A stretch of DNA of 64,000 bases from UBA6107 sp034430175 (GCA_034430175.1 DAOUFI010000021.1:1-64000); one strand, 5' to 3'; counted from the stretch's first letter, positions 10,001 to 18,201 are shown. A program made the numbers and translations. Notes: a model not told the origin generated them from the sequence alone.

Positions 10001-11093
10001 TCCATGGGCACCATTATCTCCATCCCCTTTACCACCTGCTCAGGGTATAGCAGCCTGTCACGAATTTGAAATATCATCAACTCGCGAGCGACTGATAAAA
10101 CTCGAAAAAGACATTGCAGCTTCCACGCATCGCCAAACGTCTCAGTTCAGTAACCGCATTGAAATTTCACTGATTCGGCAGTACTTAGGAGAAATGGTAG
10201 AAAGTAATCATGATCTTGAAGTGTGTTGTAGAAACTTGATGCCGGCTACATCGCGTGAGATTTTAACCTTATGGTCAATACTTGCCCAAACTAAATCCAT
10301 AAACTTAGAAAAAGAGCTGGGCGAACAAATCATTGTACCGGAAGTACTAAGCCGATTATATGAAGATATGATAGCCAGGGAAATCACCTTTTCAGAATTG
10401 ACATCAATACTAGCGCTAGTGCCTCATTCAAAAAAATGGTCGGTAAAAACATGCGAGATCCTTGTTCAGCTCGAAGATCCCAAAATCCGTTTCAGTGCTC
10501 TTGTTCAGTTGGTAGCAAAAGATATCGCAAAAGCGGTAAAGTGCATTGTCAAACTAATACAGCAATCCAGGCTCTCTGTTGAAGATTCAGTTGAGCTTCT
10601 ATATGAAGAAAAAAACGTTGCAATTGAGCAACTTAGAAAAAATCAGAACGATCCCATAGCAGAACAGTTATTGGATTTGATAAATCTTTACAATCCATAT
10701 TCAGGATTGCCTGTTGTACGGGTTGGTAGTTGGGTACTTACCAATGCCGGCTGGGGACGAATTGAAGAAATCCTGGATCCCCGCACTCGAATTTCAGTAG
10801 ATAGCTTCCTTGAAGTTGAAGGCAAGTATATTTTATCCGTATCATTACATATCTACGAAAGTTACGATCTGACCGGTGAAAAGGCGCTGATCAATATGGC
10901 CACAAATGAAATAACATTTCCACGAGCGAATCGAATATTCATCTGTCAGCATTGTCAGGAATTTACAACTGCAAAACCCGAAATATTCAAGAATCATTTA
11001 CTCACCATACATGGAAATGCTTTACCGTATCCTGGAGAACATAGAAATTTGATTCAATTGACATCAATCCAATTTAACATGAACCCTAAATGA
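7062..11093 (+). CDS. Large protein of unknown function with HhH-like start and C2H2 finger
   Basis: A 1343-aa protein I cannot assign to a family. Residues 1-70 (IEDLGLPTQIIQKLY, AIGKCTISGMTDEEM) resemble a helix-hairpin-helix as in the RNA polymerase alpha C-terminal domain. A low-complexity linker (about 90-145) follows, then an alpha-helical block to about 400 and a long beta-rich region to about 1000. The C-terminus carries a C2H2 finger (CQHC, then H-x4-H; CX2CX13HX4H) near 1295-1318. It sits 60 bp after the UvrD-like gene and 4 bp before the DUF1998 helicase gene, so it is probably an obligate partner of that helicase. In Druantia, DISARM and related systems a large uncharacterised protein also accompanies the DUF1998 helicase, but I cannot show homology by eye. 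Confidence 0.85.
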   Translation: MNLIEFLNCAKIEDLGLPTQIIQKLYDQNLTEFKKVYASVQSFKAIGKCTISGMTDEEMQILSQKCTDLLVANGLMKPKNPPVPSTTKTISSSLTTVNRRTEVHTVRPASIGSRQPKEEKKSDTHDLAQSVRRTPLAENHTPSPLTIWESRLAPQIRKVELIGEIPISKEELDDISLHFSRLFYNHSADEVLNFIGRNYPATFLVFMVGQGIYGYNNGDFWSAFEQVLRHPIDSIAFGKLFEKLIHRFGKPQFRDLVERARRYVDPILAHGGIPIYCLKDFFSNIVLNCTIRPQLFALEGEELVEEIIKHTTYTANTDKPVLNFLEYGGPTAANLLDRARKMLIAWQVSQTLMSAEDSGLPAHITQYFAEWTRENAALSLERGSRNRLKRPLLSLDPWGLGVFLDLPSQAVSALNMGDFYWKVEAGDFHEEIKARTQRKGDKVETREITLRLNEVSDNIRVAFSQGGNDFEWKISGYSPDHLILVFDPDTGHIQNHIQARVTWLLYPRHLSLSVQKGEGNLLEILPDLPGEWSKLKLECWDLTQATCISLVENGEVFREIYVRGQEKIEQPSLVGGKIVLTDMEENPIPLYSGEPPKLRIPMEQSEDILSELSRWQIKLDSVGSADPEVSAQITLAELSNKDFVITDNIALIKLSASKFLTAKPAGTYQIAIKGPLGKDATLTMQILPECEVSGLKELYIPDRNRGPEPISFFIQTSLSAGVDSLNGADDIKIETEKSGLHHVLVPSEISSVGLLVRRETINNQFIQMPIYLRVKRLRWRLVGDNGLMENWQQKNTTQPLQELLQEESPLLIVDLPGNNEGELSLELNLLDIQGKNLQKLKPADRSVNHKTRFWRFDLSKIKHSMEINDSPIFRLDLVGIKDAKVEAEFNLPVLVFTRDVQVMQLQTEVYSSSDQHHILVTWKERKQLRSRALILWSLFRPWQPPFVENIPDSACGEYEFSLSRNEHAEGIYRMQMVVIDPWAPLSPSPLPPAQGIAACHEFEISSTRERLIKLEKDIAASTHRQTSQFSNRIEISLIRQYLGEMVESNHDLEVCCRNLMPATSREILTLWSILAQTKSINLEKELGEQIIVPEVLSRLYEDMIAREITFSELTSILALVPHSKKWSVKTCEILVQLEDPKIRFSALVQLVAKDIAKAVKCIVKLIQQSRLSVEDSVELLYEEKNVAIEQLRKNQNDPIAEQLLDLINLYNPYSGLPVVRVGSWVLTNAGWGRIEEILDPRTRISVDSFLEVEGKYILSVSLHIYESYDLTGEKALINMATNEITFPRANRIFICQHCQEFTTAKPEIFKNHLLTIHGNALPYPGEHRNLIQLTSIQFNMNPK

Positions 11094-11097
11094 AGTA

Positions 11098-14000
11098 ATG
11101 GGAATTAATGATATGACTATGCATAAATCGATTCACCCTATATCGACCACCCAATTAACCCAGGCAAGTTATTTGCGCTATCTTAAGACGGCGTATCCTT
11201 TCCAGGATGACAATTTACGCCATCAGTTCTGGCAGGCGTTGGAACAACCCGGTTTATTAGTAAAAGGTCCGCTTCTAGAGGCAACTCCAGAATTCGCAAA
11301 GGGAAGTAGTATCCAACAGATGGTTGAACAAGGCGTTTTAAATGAGGGTTTTAATAATTTATGTGGGAATGGTTTGCCCATTGATAGACCTCTCTATCTG
11401 CATCAAGATCAGGCAATTCGCAAACTGTGTCAGGGAAAACGCAACCTGGTTATTACAACAGGTACTGGTTCGGGTAAAACAGAAACTTTTTTGATTCCCA
11501 TTCTTAACCATCTATTACAGGAGGAGAAGAATGAATCACTAAGTCAGCCAGGCACGAGAGCATTGTTACTTTACCCAATGAATGCGCTGGCGAATGATCA
11601 ACTTAAACGTCTACGGAAAGTGTTGGCAAATTATCCATCAATCACATTTGGCCGATATACTGGCGATACCGAGCAGAAATATGATAAAGCTCAAGAAAAG
11701 TTCTATCGCCAATTCCATGGAGAAACTCTGCTTAAAAATGAATTGATTTGCCGCGACCAGATGCAACAAACTCCGCCACATATTTTGCTTACAAACTATG
11801 CCATGTTGGAATACTTGCTTCTTCGCCCGGCGGACAATGTTTTTTTTGATGGTTCGACCGCAAAGCAATGGAGATTTATTGTTCTGGATGAAGCTCATAT
11901 TTATATTGGAGCAATTGGGATCGAAATTGCCATGCTGCTAAGGCGATTGAAAGACCGAGTTGTAAAAAGTGAACCTGGTAAATTACAGATGATTGCGACC
12001 AGCGCCACTTTAGGACGCGGACCACAAGACTTCCCAGCAGTGGTTGAATTTGCTTCGCATCTTTTTGGTGAAACTTTTGAATGGAATGAGGATAACCAAG
12101 ATCATCAAGATGTGGTCCAGGCGACAAGGATTCAGCGATCTGAAAACAGCGATCATCTATATGAGGTTGATTCCAATCTATTCCTTGAACTTCAACGTGC
12201 GATAAGACCTTCTACTGAACCATTTGATCTTGAATCGATTGAGATGGTATGCAGACAAAACAACCTTGCCGACCGAGTTATTGATGAGGCGAAACAGGCT
12301 ACACAGAAAGTTTCAGATGATCAAAAGCTGTCTCGATTCCTTTATTTTTTACTCAAAGATAGCCTTGCACTTAATTCTCTTCAAAAAATGCTCTTATCCT
12401 CTCCAACCTTGCTGTCAGCAATTGCAGCTGAGATATTCCCAGATGATGAACTTGCTGGCGAAAAGATCGTAGCACTGGTTGACCTGGCGGTTCGGGCTCG
12501 AAAAGATTCAGAAAGCGCTCCTCTACTCCCTGCCCGTTATCACGTTTTCATCAGAGCTCTTGAAGGTGCATTTGTATGTTTGAATGAAAAAGGACATTCA
12601 CCTGACCAACCCCGAATTTTTTTGAACCGACGGGAAAAATGTCCATATTGCGGATCTATGGTTTGGGAATTGCGTACATGTTATCGCTGCGGTATGGGAT
12701 ATTTAACTGGTCAGGTTGAAAAAACAGGATCACCCATTCATTTTTCTTCTACAGCTGCTGTTAATCAAGAATTCGGAAGTGAATCGTGCGGGTTTACTTT
12801 TACGCAGCAACTTGTCTCACTTGATGAGGATGAAGCGATTAGTGATGGTACATCATTGGATGACACTCCTGATATAAATGATGATCCCTGGACCCTTTGC
12901 CTGTCATGTGGTGCCATTGAACAAGGCACTAATGTCTCAACAGGCTGTAAATGTGGTCCAAGTGCCCCAAGAGTCGTCATTAATCGTCTACCAGATAAAT
13001 TGATTGAAGGCCAAACCCCGTTTACTACAATAAAACAGTGCGTTTCTTGTGGAAGCCGCAATAATCAGGGGATTGTATTACCTTTCTTAACGGGTCAGGA
13101 CGCTCCAGTCAGCGTGTTGGCAACATCTTTATATCAAAATGTACCTCCGGCAGATGAAGAGGATATGCAATTCCTACCTGGACAAGGGCGTAAACTCTTG
13201 GTTTTTTCTGACAGCCGCCAGGATGCTGCCTTCTTCGCACCTTATTTAGAACGAACATACCAACAGATTCTTCGCAGACGCTTGATTTTGCAAACATTGG
13301 AAGAAGATCAAGACGCAAAAGATGGCGATTTACGTATGGAAGATATGGTAAGCCGGGTAAGGAAACGTGCAGAACGGTGTGGATTGTTCTTGCCAACAGA
13401 TAGCCGTGATAAACGCAACAGCACAGTATATAAATGGCTCATGCAAGAATTTATTACATTAGATCGACGGATCAGCCTAGAAGGTTTGGGGCTTATGCAA
13501 TTCTCCTTGGTAAAACCCGAGGGATGGCGTCCACCAGCCCCATTGGTATCAGATCCTTGGAATCTTACCCCAGACGAAGCCTGGAGCTTGATTGCAATCC
13601 TGTTTGATACTCTTCGAATGCAGGCCTGCATTCGCTTCCCGGAAAACGTGGATCCTTGCGATGAGGATTTTGCACCTCGAAATCAAATGTATTTCATCTC
13701 AGACCGTACTCCTGACTCTAAGTGTCATATCTTCTCATGGTTGCCTGTGCGTGGAAACAATCGCCGTTCAGACTTGTTGCTTAAATTATTGGAGAAATGT
13801 GCACCAAGTCTGGATCAAAAACTAAGTAGCCAAATATCAATACAAACGTTGGAAGGCATTTGGAAAAATATTACAAAAGACCTTTCTTGGAAATACCATT
13901 TCTTATCTGAAACCCGTCCGGGACAGGGTTTGGTGTATCAAGCAAATCACGAAATGTGGACTATTGCACCAGTAGCTTCAGATCAATCGGTCTATCAATG

Positions 14001-16092
14001 TTCGCGTTGTAAAGCTCTTACCACACTCAATATTAAAGGCTTATGTCCTAACTATAAGTGTGATGGGGTATTAAAGCCTGTTGATTTCGAATCTGAAACC
14101 TGGCGTGAAAACCATTACCGCCGATTGTATCAAACCATAAACCCAATTCCGTTATCGGCAGAAGAACATACCGCCCAATGGTCCGCTGATTCAGCTTTGG
14201 AAAAACAACAGAATTTTGTAAACGGCGAAATTAATATTTTGTCCTGCTCCACAACTTTTGAATTAGGCGTCGATGTGGGTGAATTGCAAGCTGTCCTTAT
14301 GCGAAATATGCCTCCATCTACCGCTAATTATGTACAACGAGCAGGTCGCGCAGGTCGACGAACAGATTCTGCAGCATTTGCCATGACATTCGCTCAACGT
14401 AGATCACACGATTTATCTTATTACTCCAGGCCTGAAAAGATGGTATCCGGAATGATCCGGCCACCAATGATTAGTCTGGAAAATGACAAAATAATTCGAC
14501 GCCACATCCACTCTGTCCTTTTTGCAAGTTTCTTCCGATGGGCTAAGGATAATTATGGAAATCTGTATAAGTCCAGTGGCGATTTCTTCTGTGAAAATGC
14601 GGGAAAAAGAAGCGGCACTGCTTTATTAAGAGAATATGTTCAAACTCACCCAAATGATATTCAAGAAGCTTTGAGCCGCTTATTACCTGAAACCGTAATT
14701 GGGATTTTTGATTTAGAAAATTGGGGGTGGGTCAATAATCTTACAAGTATAAATGGTAATACCGACCCAACGCAAGAAGATCCAGTTATGGATCGTGCAG
14801 AAGCAGAAATAAATGGTGATCTGGAAGATATAGAAAAAGCGATTCAAGAAACATTGAATAGTGATTCTCGTTATAAATTTGCTCAAGCAGATCGATTGCG
14901 CCAAATGGAAGAAACTATCAGCAACAGAGATTTGTTGGGGTACCTCGGTTCTCACAATATCTTACCCAAGTACGGTTTTCCTACGGATGTGGTCGAACTG
15001 CGAACAAACCATCTTCATATCCCTGAGGCAAAACAGATTGAACTACAACGCGATTTACGAATTGCGATCACTGAATTCGCTCCAGGTGCTGAGATTGTTG
15101 CAGCGAAACGAGTGTGGGTAAGTGGCGGGCTTTATAAACAACCTTCAAAGCAGTGGCCGGTATATTCCTATTCTATTTGCTCAAAGTGCAATGGCATTTT
15201 TACTACTTTAGGGAATGAAATTGATACTTGCCCAAGATGTGGCGAAAATCTAAAGGGTGCCAAATCAAACCGGACTTTAAAGGAATTTATTGAACCGGAG
15301 TTCGGTTTTGTTGTGAAAAATCAAGAACCACGGGCATCTGGGGAAAGTAGACCAATTCGGATCTATGGATCGAAAGTATATTTTGCAGAATATCGAATTC
15401 CTGGAAAAGAGGATTCGCCAACAAACGACCTTCAACCGGTAGAAAACTTACATGCTTCGAAAATTAAGATCAGCCAAAGGTATTCAAGGTATGGCTGGTT
15501 GATAGTTGTTAATGAAGGAAAATCAAAGGAAGGCTTTCGAGTTTGTCGCTCTTGTGGTGCGGCGGAATCTGTTCCTCCTCCTTGGGAGAGAGTAAAGCAG
15601 AGTAAACCTGCTCCCCATAACAATCCCATTACAAACCGGCAATGTAATGGTTTTCTGGAAACATATGCGTTAGGCCATAAATTTATGACGGATATATTGG
15701 AACTTCGGTTTGAAGGAATGCTTGCTAATCAAGCCGAAGAAAATACCTGGCGATCCATTCTATACGCATTGTTAGAGGGAGCCAGTGAATCATTGGGGAT
15801 TCGACGTGAAGATTTGGACGGGACTCTTTATTATAACCAGGGAAGTAAAATTCCCTCTTTAATCCTTTATGATGATGTACCAGGCGGGGCTGGTCATGTG
15901 AAACGCATATTGAATTATCTTCCAGATACGATACTGGCCGCCAGGGAAAGGGTAAGCCTTGATTGCTGCGGTCCTGAAACAAGTTGCACAGAATGTTTAA
16001 GGAACTATCGAAATCAACCATATCATGAAGAGTTGAAGAGAGGATTGGCAAAAAGTTTCTTAGAAGAACTTGTCCAATCTTTTAACCTTTGA
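11098..16092 (+). CDS. DEAH helicase with C-terminal DUF1998/MZB domain (YprA-like)
   Basis: A 1664-aa SF2 helicase. Walker A is TGTGSGKT at 121-128, DEAH at 264-267, SAT at 302-304; motif V/VI is seen in TTFELGVDVGEL and QRAGRAGRR near residues 1055-1085. Several zinc-binding pairs lie between and after the RecA domains (CPYCGSM, CYRCGMG, CLSCGA, CSRCKA, CSKCNG, CPRCGE). The C-terminus has the DUF1998/MZB signature: ILYDDVPGGAGH, then CC and CTECLRNYRNQ. DUF1998 helicases of this size are the core of Druantia (DruE), DISARM and Dpd systems and also occur as cellular YprA/MrfA. The ATG at 11098 follows the previous stop by 4 bp; ATGs at 11113 and 11119 are alternatives. Last gene of the operon. 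Confidence 0.9.
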   Translation: MGINDMTMHKSIHPISTTQLTQASYLRYLKTAYPFQDDNLRHQFWQALEQPGLLVKGPLLEATPEFAKGSSIQQMVEQGVLNEGFNNLCGNGLPIDRPLYLHQDQAIRKLCQGKRNLVITTGTGSGKTETFLIPILNHLLQEEKNESLSQPGTRALLLYPMNALANDQLKRLRKVLANYPSITFGRYTGDTEQKYDKAQEKFYRQFHGETLLKNELICRDQMQQTPPHILLTNYAMLEYLLLRPADNVFFDGSTAKQWRFIVLDEAHIYIGAIGIEIAMLLRRLKDRVVKSEPGKLQMIATSATLGRGPQDFPAVVEFASHLFGETFEWNEDNQDHQDVVQATRIQRSENSDHLYEVDSNLFLELQRAIRPSTEPFDLESIEMVCRQNNLADRVIDEAKQATQKVSDDQKLSRFLYFLLKDSLALNSLQKMLLSSPTLLSAIAAEIFPDDELAGEKIVALVDLAVRARKDSESAPLLPARYHVFIRALEGAFVCLNEKGHSPDQPRIFLNRREKCPYCGSMVWELRTCYRCGMGYLTGQVEKTGSPIHFSSTAAVNQEFGSESCGFTFTQQLVSLDEDEAISDGTSLDDTPDINDDPWTLCLSCGAIEQGTNVSTGCKCGPSAPRVVINRLPDKLIEGQTPFTTIKQCVSCGSRNNQGIVLPFLTGQDAPVSVLATSLYQNVPPADEEDMQFLPGQGRKLLVFSDSRQDAAFFAPYLERTYQQILRRRLILQTLEEDQDAKDGDLRMEDMVSRVRKRAERCGLFLPTDSRDKRNSTVYKWLMQEFITLDRRISLEGLGLMQFSLVKPEGWRPPAPLVSDPWNLTPDEAWSLIAILFDTLRMQACIRFPENVDPCDEDFAPRNQMYFISDRTPDSKCHIFSWLPVRGNNRRSDLLLKLLEKCAPSLDQKLSSQISIQTLEGIWKNITKDLSWKYHFLSETRPGQGLVYQANHEMWTIAPVASDQSVYQCSRCKALTTLNIKGLCPNYKCDGVLKPVDFESETWRENHYRRLYQTINPIPLSAEEHTAQWSADSALEKQQNFVNGEINILSCSTTFELGVDVGELQAVLMRNMPPSTANYVQRAGRAGRRTDSAAFAMTFAQRRSHDLSYYSRPEKMVSGMIRPPMISLENDKIIRRHIHSVLFASFFRWAKDNYGNLYKSSGDFFCENAGKRSGTALLREYVQTHPNDIQEALSRLLPETVIGIFDLENWGWVNNLTSINGNTDPTQEDPVMDRAEAEINGDLEDIEKAIQETLNSDSRYKFAQADRLRQMEETISNRDLLGYLGSHNILPKYGFPTDVVELRTNHLHIPEAKQIELQRDLRIAITEFAPGAEIVAAKRVWVSGGLYKQPSKQWPVYSYSICSKCNGIFTTLGNEIDTCPRCGENLKGAKSNRTLKEFIEPEFGFVVKNQEPRASGESRPIRIYGSKVYFAEYRIPGKEDSPTNDLQPVENLHASKIKISQRYSRYGWLIVVNEGKSKEGFRVCRSCGAAESVPPPWERVKQSKPAPHNNPITNRQCNGFLETYALGHKFMTDILELRFEGMLANQAEENTWRSILYALLEGASESLGIRREDLDGTLYYNQGSKIPSLILYDDVPGGAGHVKRILNYLPDTILAARERVSLDCCGPETSCTECLRNYRNQPYHEELKRGLAKSFLEELVQSFNL

Positions 16093-16154
16093 TAATTCGC
16101 GATTAGAGTTTTTTCCTATTGAGTATATGGATAAGTAACACTTTATCTGGACAA

Positions 16155-16206
16155 GGAATAACCAACAAAAGGCGCATAAGAAGAGCCACACATTGTTGGT
16201 TATTCC
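16155..16206. terminator. 13-bp perfect inverted repeat between convergent genes
   Basis: GGAATAACCAACA (16155-16167) and its exact reverse complement (16194-16206) are separated by 26 bases. The right arm overlaps the stop codon of the minus-strand gene. It lies between the end of the helicase operon and a convergent gene, so a shared transcription end is likely, although there is no U-tract. Confidence 0.45.
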
Positions 16207-16646
16207 ACTGCCCTGAACTGACATCCAACACTGGTTGCCTTCCCTAACATTGTCCATGATAACCGTTCGACCACACCCCACCAGATCCCAGGAACATCAT
16301 ACCATTTCGCACCATTTACGTCCTTTGGGATATCGGGATCGGGAGCAACCATCTTGGCCAATGTGCCATCTGGATTGATCGCCACCACCGTGTACACCAC
16401 ACTATAGATCGGTCCAAGCGTTGCCAGTGAAAGTATCATCCCCCATCCACATCTCGACGGTTCAACTGTTTTAGCGGCATCGATTCTATCCTTCATGAAA
16501 TCAAAATATGTCATCCCCTGAGGAGCGTCTCTAACTAACATAGGTTGATTCCCTTTGTACCCAATAAATACTAGGCTAGCAAAGACAAGGATCACAGTTG
16601 TATTCCAAATCAATTTCCAAACCAGATGAAATAATCCAGCAATCAT
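16200..16646 (-). CDS. Membrane-anchored hypothetical protein (148 aa)
   Basis: The N-terminus (residues 1-28, LFHLVWKLIWNTTVILVFAS) is a single hydrophobic segment suited to a membrane anchor, and a second weakly hydrophobic stretch lies at about 70-87 (MILSLATLGPIYSVVYTVVA). No motif is recognised. The gene follows the ribbon-helix-helix gene by 8 bp on the same strand, so the two are probably co-transcribed and regulated from the palindrome upstream of that gene. A regulator plus small membrane protein pair could be a toxin-antitoxin-like module, but nothing in this protein matches a known toxin. Confidence 0.6.
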   Translation of the reverse strand: MIAGLFHLVWKLIWNTTVILVFASLVFIGYKGNQPMLVRDAPQGMTYFDFMKDRIDAAKTVEPSRCGWGMILSLATLGPIYSVVYTVVAINPDGTLAKMVAPDPDIPKDVNGAKWYDVPGIWWGVVERLSWTMLGKATSVGCQFRAVE

Positions 16647-16654
16647 CTTTATCC

Positions 16655-16876
16655 CTATTGCTTTCCAACATTGTAGTTGTCTTCAGGTTTTTGACCTTCG
16701 CTAATCATCATATTTTTATATCGGATCTCTTCCCGATACATACGATCAATAGAAACCTCGACCACATCCCCTTCACTGCGTCCCATATTTCCGGAAAGAT
16801 CTTTCAATTGACGAACACATTCAACACTCAGTCGAAACGAGCGAACTGCTTTGGTGGATGAGTTTTTTATTGGCAT
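16655..16876 (-). CDS. Ribbon-helix-helix (CopG-like) DNA-binding protein
   Basis: The 73-aa product follows the RHH pattern: a basic strand (VRSFRLSV), helix 1 (CVRQLKDLSGNMG), turn and helix 2 (SEGDVVEVSIDRMYREE). RHH dimers insert the strand pair into the DNA major groove at palindromic operators. A good ribosome-binding site (AAGGAG, 8 bases before the ATG) supports the start. A perfect 7-bp inverted repeat lies 29-46 bp upstream, so autoregulation is likely. It shares an operon with the downstream membrane protein. Antitoxin or plain repressor cannot be separated from sequence alone. Confidence 0.7.
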   Translation of the reverse strand: MPIKNSSTKAVRSFRLSVECVRQLKDLSGNMGRSEGDVVEVSIDRMYREEIRYKNMMISEGQKPEDNYNVGKQ

Positions 16877-16904
16877 GTCTTTAAGCTCCTTTGATTGCCA
16901 TATT

Positions 16905-16922
16905 GTAATACTATTGTATTAC
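16905..16922. promoter_or_regulatory. Palindromic operator upstream of RHH gene
   Basis: GTAATAC-TATT-GTATTAC is a perfect 7-bp inverted repeat with a 4-bp centre, located 29-46 bp upstream of the RHH start. Position and symmetry fit an autoregulatory operator for an RHH dimer pair. Confidence 0.55.
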
Positions 16923-16983
16923 TTTTTCAATCATTTTATTTCAAGAATTTCTTTCAAGCCAACCTGTTCCCCCTTCACAAACC

Positions 16984-17043
16984 GTTCCCCCTTAAGACGC
17001 TAGGGGAACGACCTGGAGAGAACGACCGGCCAGATCGTTCCCC
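16984..17043 (+). repeat. 60-bp direct repeat, left copy, flanking metallophosphoesterase gene
   Basis: Pairs without gaps with 17666-17725 (45 of 60 bases identical). It contains GTTCCCC, CTTAAGAC and GGGGAACGA, and the last is inverted as TCGTTCCCC at 17035-17043, so the unit can fold into alternative hairpins. The two copies bracket a single gene. Origin unknown. Confidence 0.7.
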
Positions 17044-17098
17044 TTTCGATTAAAACGGATTGATGTTTATAATATGATTTACTACTTCGCATCAAAGG

Positions 17099-17596
17099 AT
17101 GGCTCCCGACAACACGCTCGAAATTACTCCCGACACTTGGATTATTTCCGATACACATTTCTTCCACGTCAATGTTGGAAGATACTGCAATCGACTTGAT
17201 AACTGGCAAAAACTGATTATCAAAAACTGGAATGATCGAATTTCCCCAGAGGAAATCGTTCTTCATTTGGGTGATTTTTCATTTGGGAAGAAAAGCAATT
17301 TTGATGTTCTAACTGAATTGTTGAATGGAAAAATGTTATTGATCCGCGGTAATCACGACCGTCTGAGCAGAACCAGGTATGAGGCTCGCGGTGTGAACAT
17401 TTGTAATGCTCCAATTCAATTTAAGTTTAGTGACCGCATAAAGGTTATCTTTTCACATCGACTGATTGTTCCTCTAGAAGATGGCTGGATTAATCTTCAC
17501 GGTCATATTCATAATAGTCCTCCCCCTCCTGAAGGCTCTACGCTTGGACCTAACCATATCAACATGAGTATCGAAGTTCGGGATTATCGACCCTGA
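17099..17596 (+). CDS. Calcineurin-like metallophosphoesterase
   Basis: A 165-aa binuclear metal phosphoesterase with all block motifs: DTH (D18, H20), HLGDFSF, RGNHD, SHR and the terminal HGHIH. These ligate two metal ions for phosphoester hydrolysis. The size and motif spacing match the short phage- and plasmid-associated subfamily rather than the 2',3'-cyclic or Mre11-type enzymes. AAAGG abuts the ATG, so the start is not certain. The gene is isolated between two 60-bp direct repeats, which suggests it came in as a unit. Substrate unknown. Confidence 0.85.
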   Translation: MAPDNTLEITPDTWIISDTHFFHVNVGRYCNRLDNWQKLIIKNWNDRISPEEIVLHLGDFSFGKKSNFDVLTELLNGKMLLIRGNHDRLSRTRYEARGVNICNAPIQFKFSDRIKVIFSHRLIVPLEDGWINLHGHIHNSPPPPEGSTLGPNHINMSIEVRDYRP

Positions 17597-17665
17597 CGGT
17601 TGGGCGAGATTATTGACCTGACACAATAACCGCCTACTGGGAACGAAGTTTCACCCCGTTACACT

Positions 17666-17725
17666 GTTCTCCCTTAAGACTCTAGGGGATCGAAGTCGGA
17701 AGAACAATGTGCCACACCGTTCTCC
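17666..17725 (+). repeat. 60-bp direct repeat, right copy
   Basis: Ungapped partner of 16984-17043, 682 bp downstream. The core CCCTTAAGAC-x-CTAGGGGA is conserved, while the inner inverted repeat has decayed (GGGGATCGA against CCGTTCTCC), so this copy is the more degenerate one. Confidence 0.7.
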
Positions 17726-17959
17726 GCTGTAATGGAGAAATTTGTCGCACAAAAAAAGCATGTGATTTGTTTGTGCCAAAGAATAGCTAATTCACAATCG
17801 ATTGGTCGAAAAATTTTATCCAAACAATGCGAAATTTATAATGTTGCCCTCGAAAAAAATGGTCAATTCCCAGCTTTTCTTCTTAAGTTGATATTTCCTA
17901 CCTCACCATCATAAAGAACGCTTTAGAAACCATCCAGGTCAATCAACGTCAGCGGCAGG

Positions 17960-18022
17960 GTCTGCGTCACCGTCTGCGGCGTGTCAGCATGGCGTCTGCG
18001 TCACGTCAGTAAGGACGCAGAC
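17960..18022. repeat. GTCTGCG repeat cluster with 9-bp hairpin
   Basis: GTCTGCGTCAC occurs at 17960-17970 and 17994-18004, with GTCTGCG also at 17972-17978. GTCTGCGTC (17994-18002) pairs perfectly with GACGCAGAC (18014-18022). A loose AT-rich stretch follows. It may be a terminator-like hairpin or a dispersed genomic repeat. Confidence 0.5.
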
Positions 18023-18143
18023 AGTGTTATTTTCTGATTATCATTAGTGAGGTTTTTCTGGATAAGAGTAAAATGACTTTATGCAAAAAGAGGGTGGCTT
18101 CGTTTTAAACTCCAAAGACGATCTCTTTTAAGTAAAATTGCCG

Positions 18144-18179
18144 GTTTACAAAATTAGTTAGTAATGCTATTATGTAAAC
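18144..18179 (+). promoter_or_regulatory. Promoter framed by inverted operator, Xre-ImmA/PIN operon
   Basis: A -35-like TTTACA (18145-18150) and -10 TATTAT (18168-18173) with 17-bp spacing. The promoter is framed by GTTTACA (18144-18150) and its exact complement TGTAAAC (18173-18179), so a dimeric repressor bound there would cover both hexamers. This fits autoregulation by the downstream Xre protein. Confidence 0.65.
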
Positions 18180-18201
18180 TGAAAGAGAAAAGGAGATGAC
18201 C

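Larger units (their letters stand above)
17597..18143. other. Gene-poor spacer with repeats, no supported gene
   Basis: About 550 bases. It holds the right 60-bp repeat (17666-17725) and the GTCTGCG cluster (17960-18022). A 60-codon frame at 17732-17914 has no ribosome-binding site and no recognisable motif and I do not call it. Otherwise I see nothing in this stretch. Confidence 0.6.

Noticed and set aside
2..16092. Known DISARM, Druantia, Dpd or BREX system
   Set aside because: The DUF1998 helicase fits, but required partners (DrmC or methylase, DruA-D, DpdA, PglZ or BrxC) are not seen. Druantia III-like is possible only if the 1343-aa protein is a DruH homologue, which I cannot show by eye.
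16984..17725. Insertion sequence ends
   Set aside because: The repeats are direct, not inverted, and the gene between them is a phosphoesterase, not a transposase.
17732..17914. 60-aa coding sequence
   Set aside because: No ribosome-binding site, no motif, and it lies in a repeat-containing spacer.
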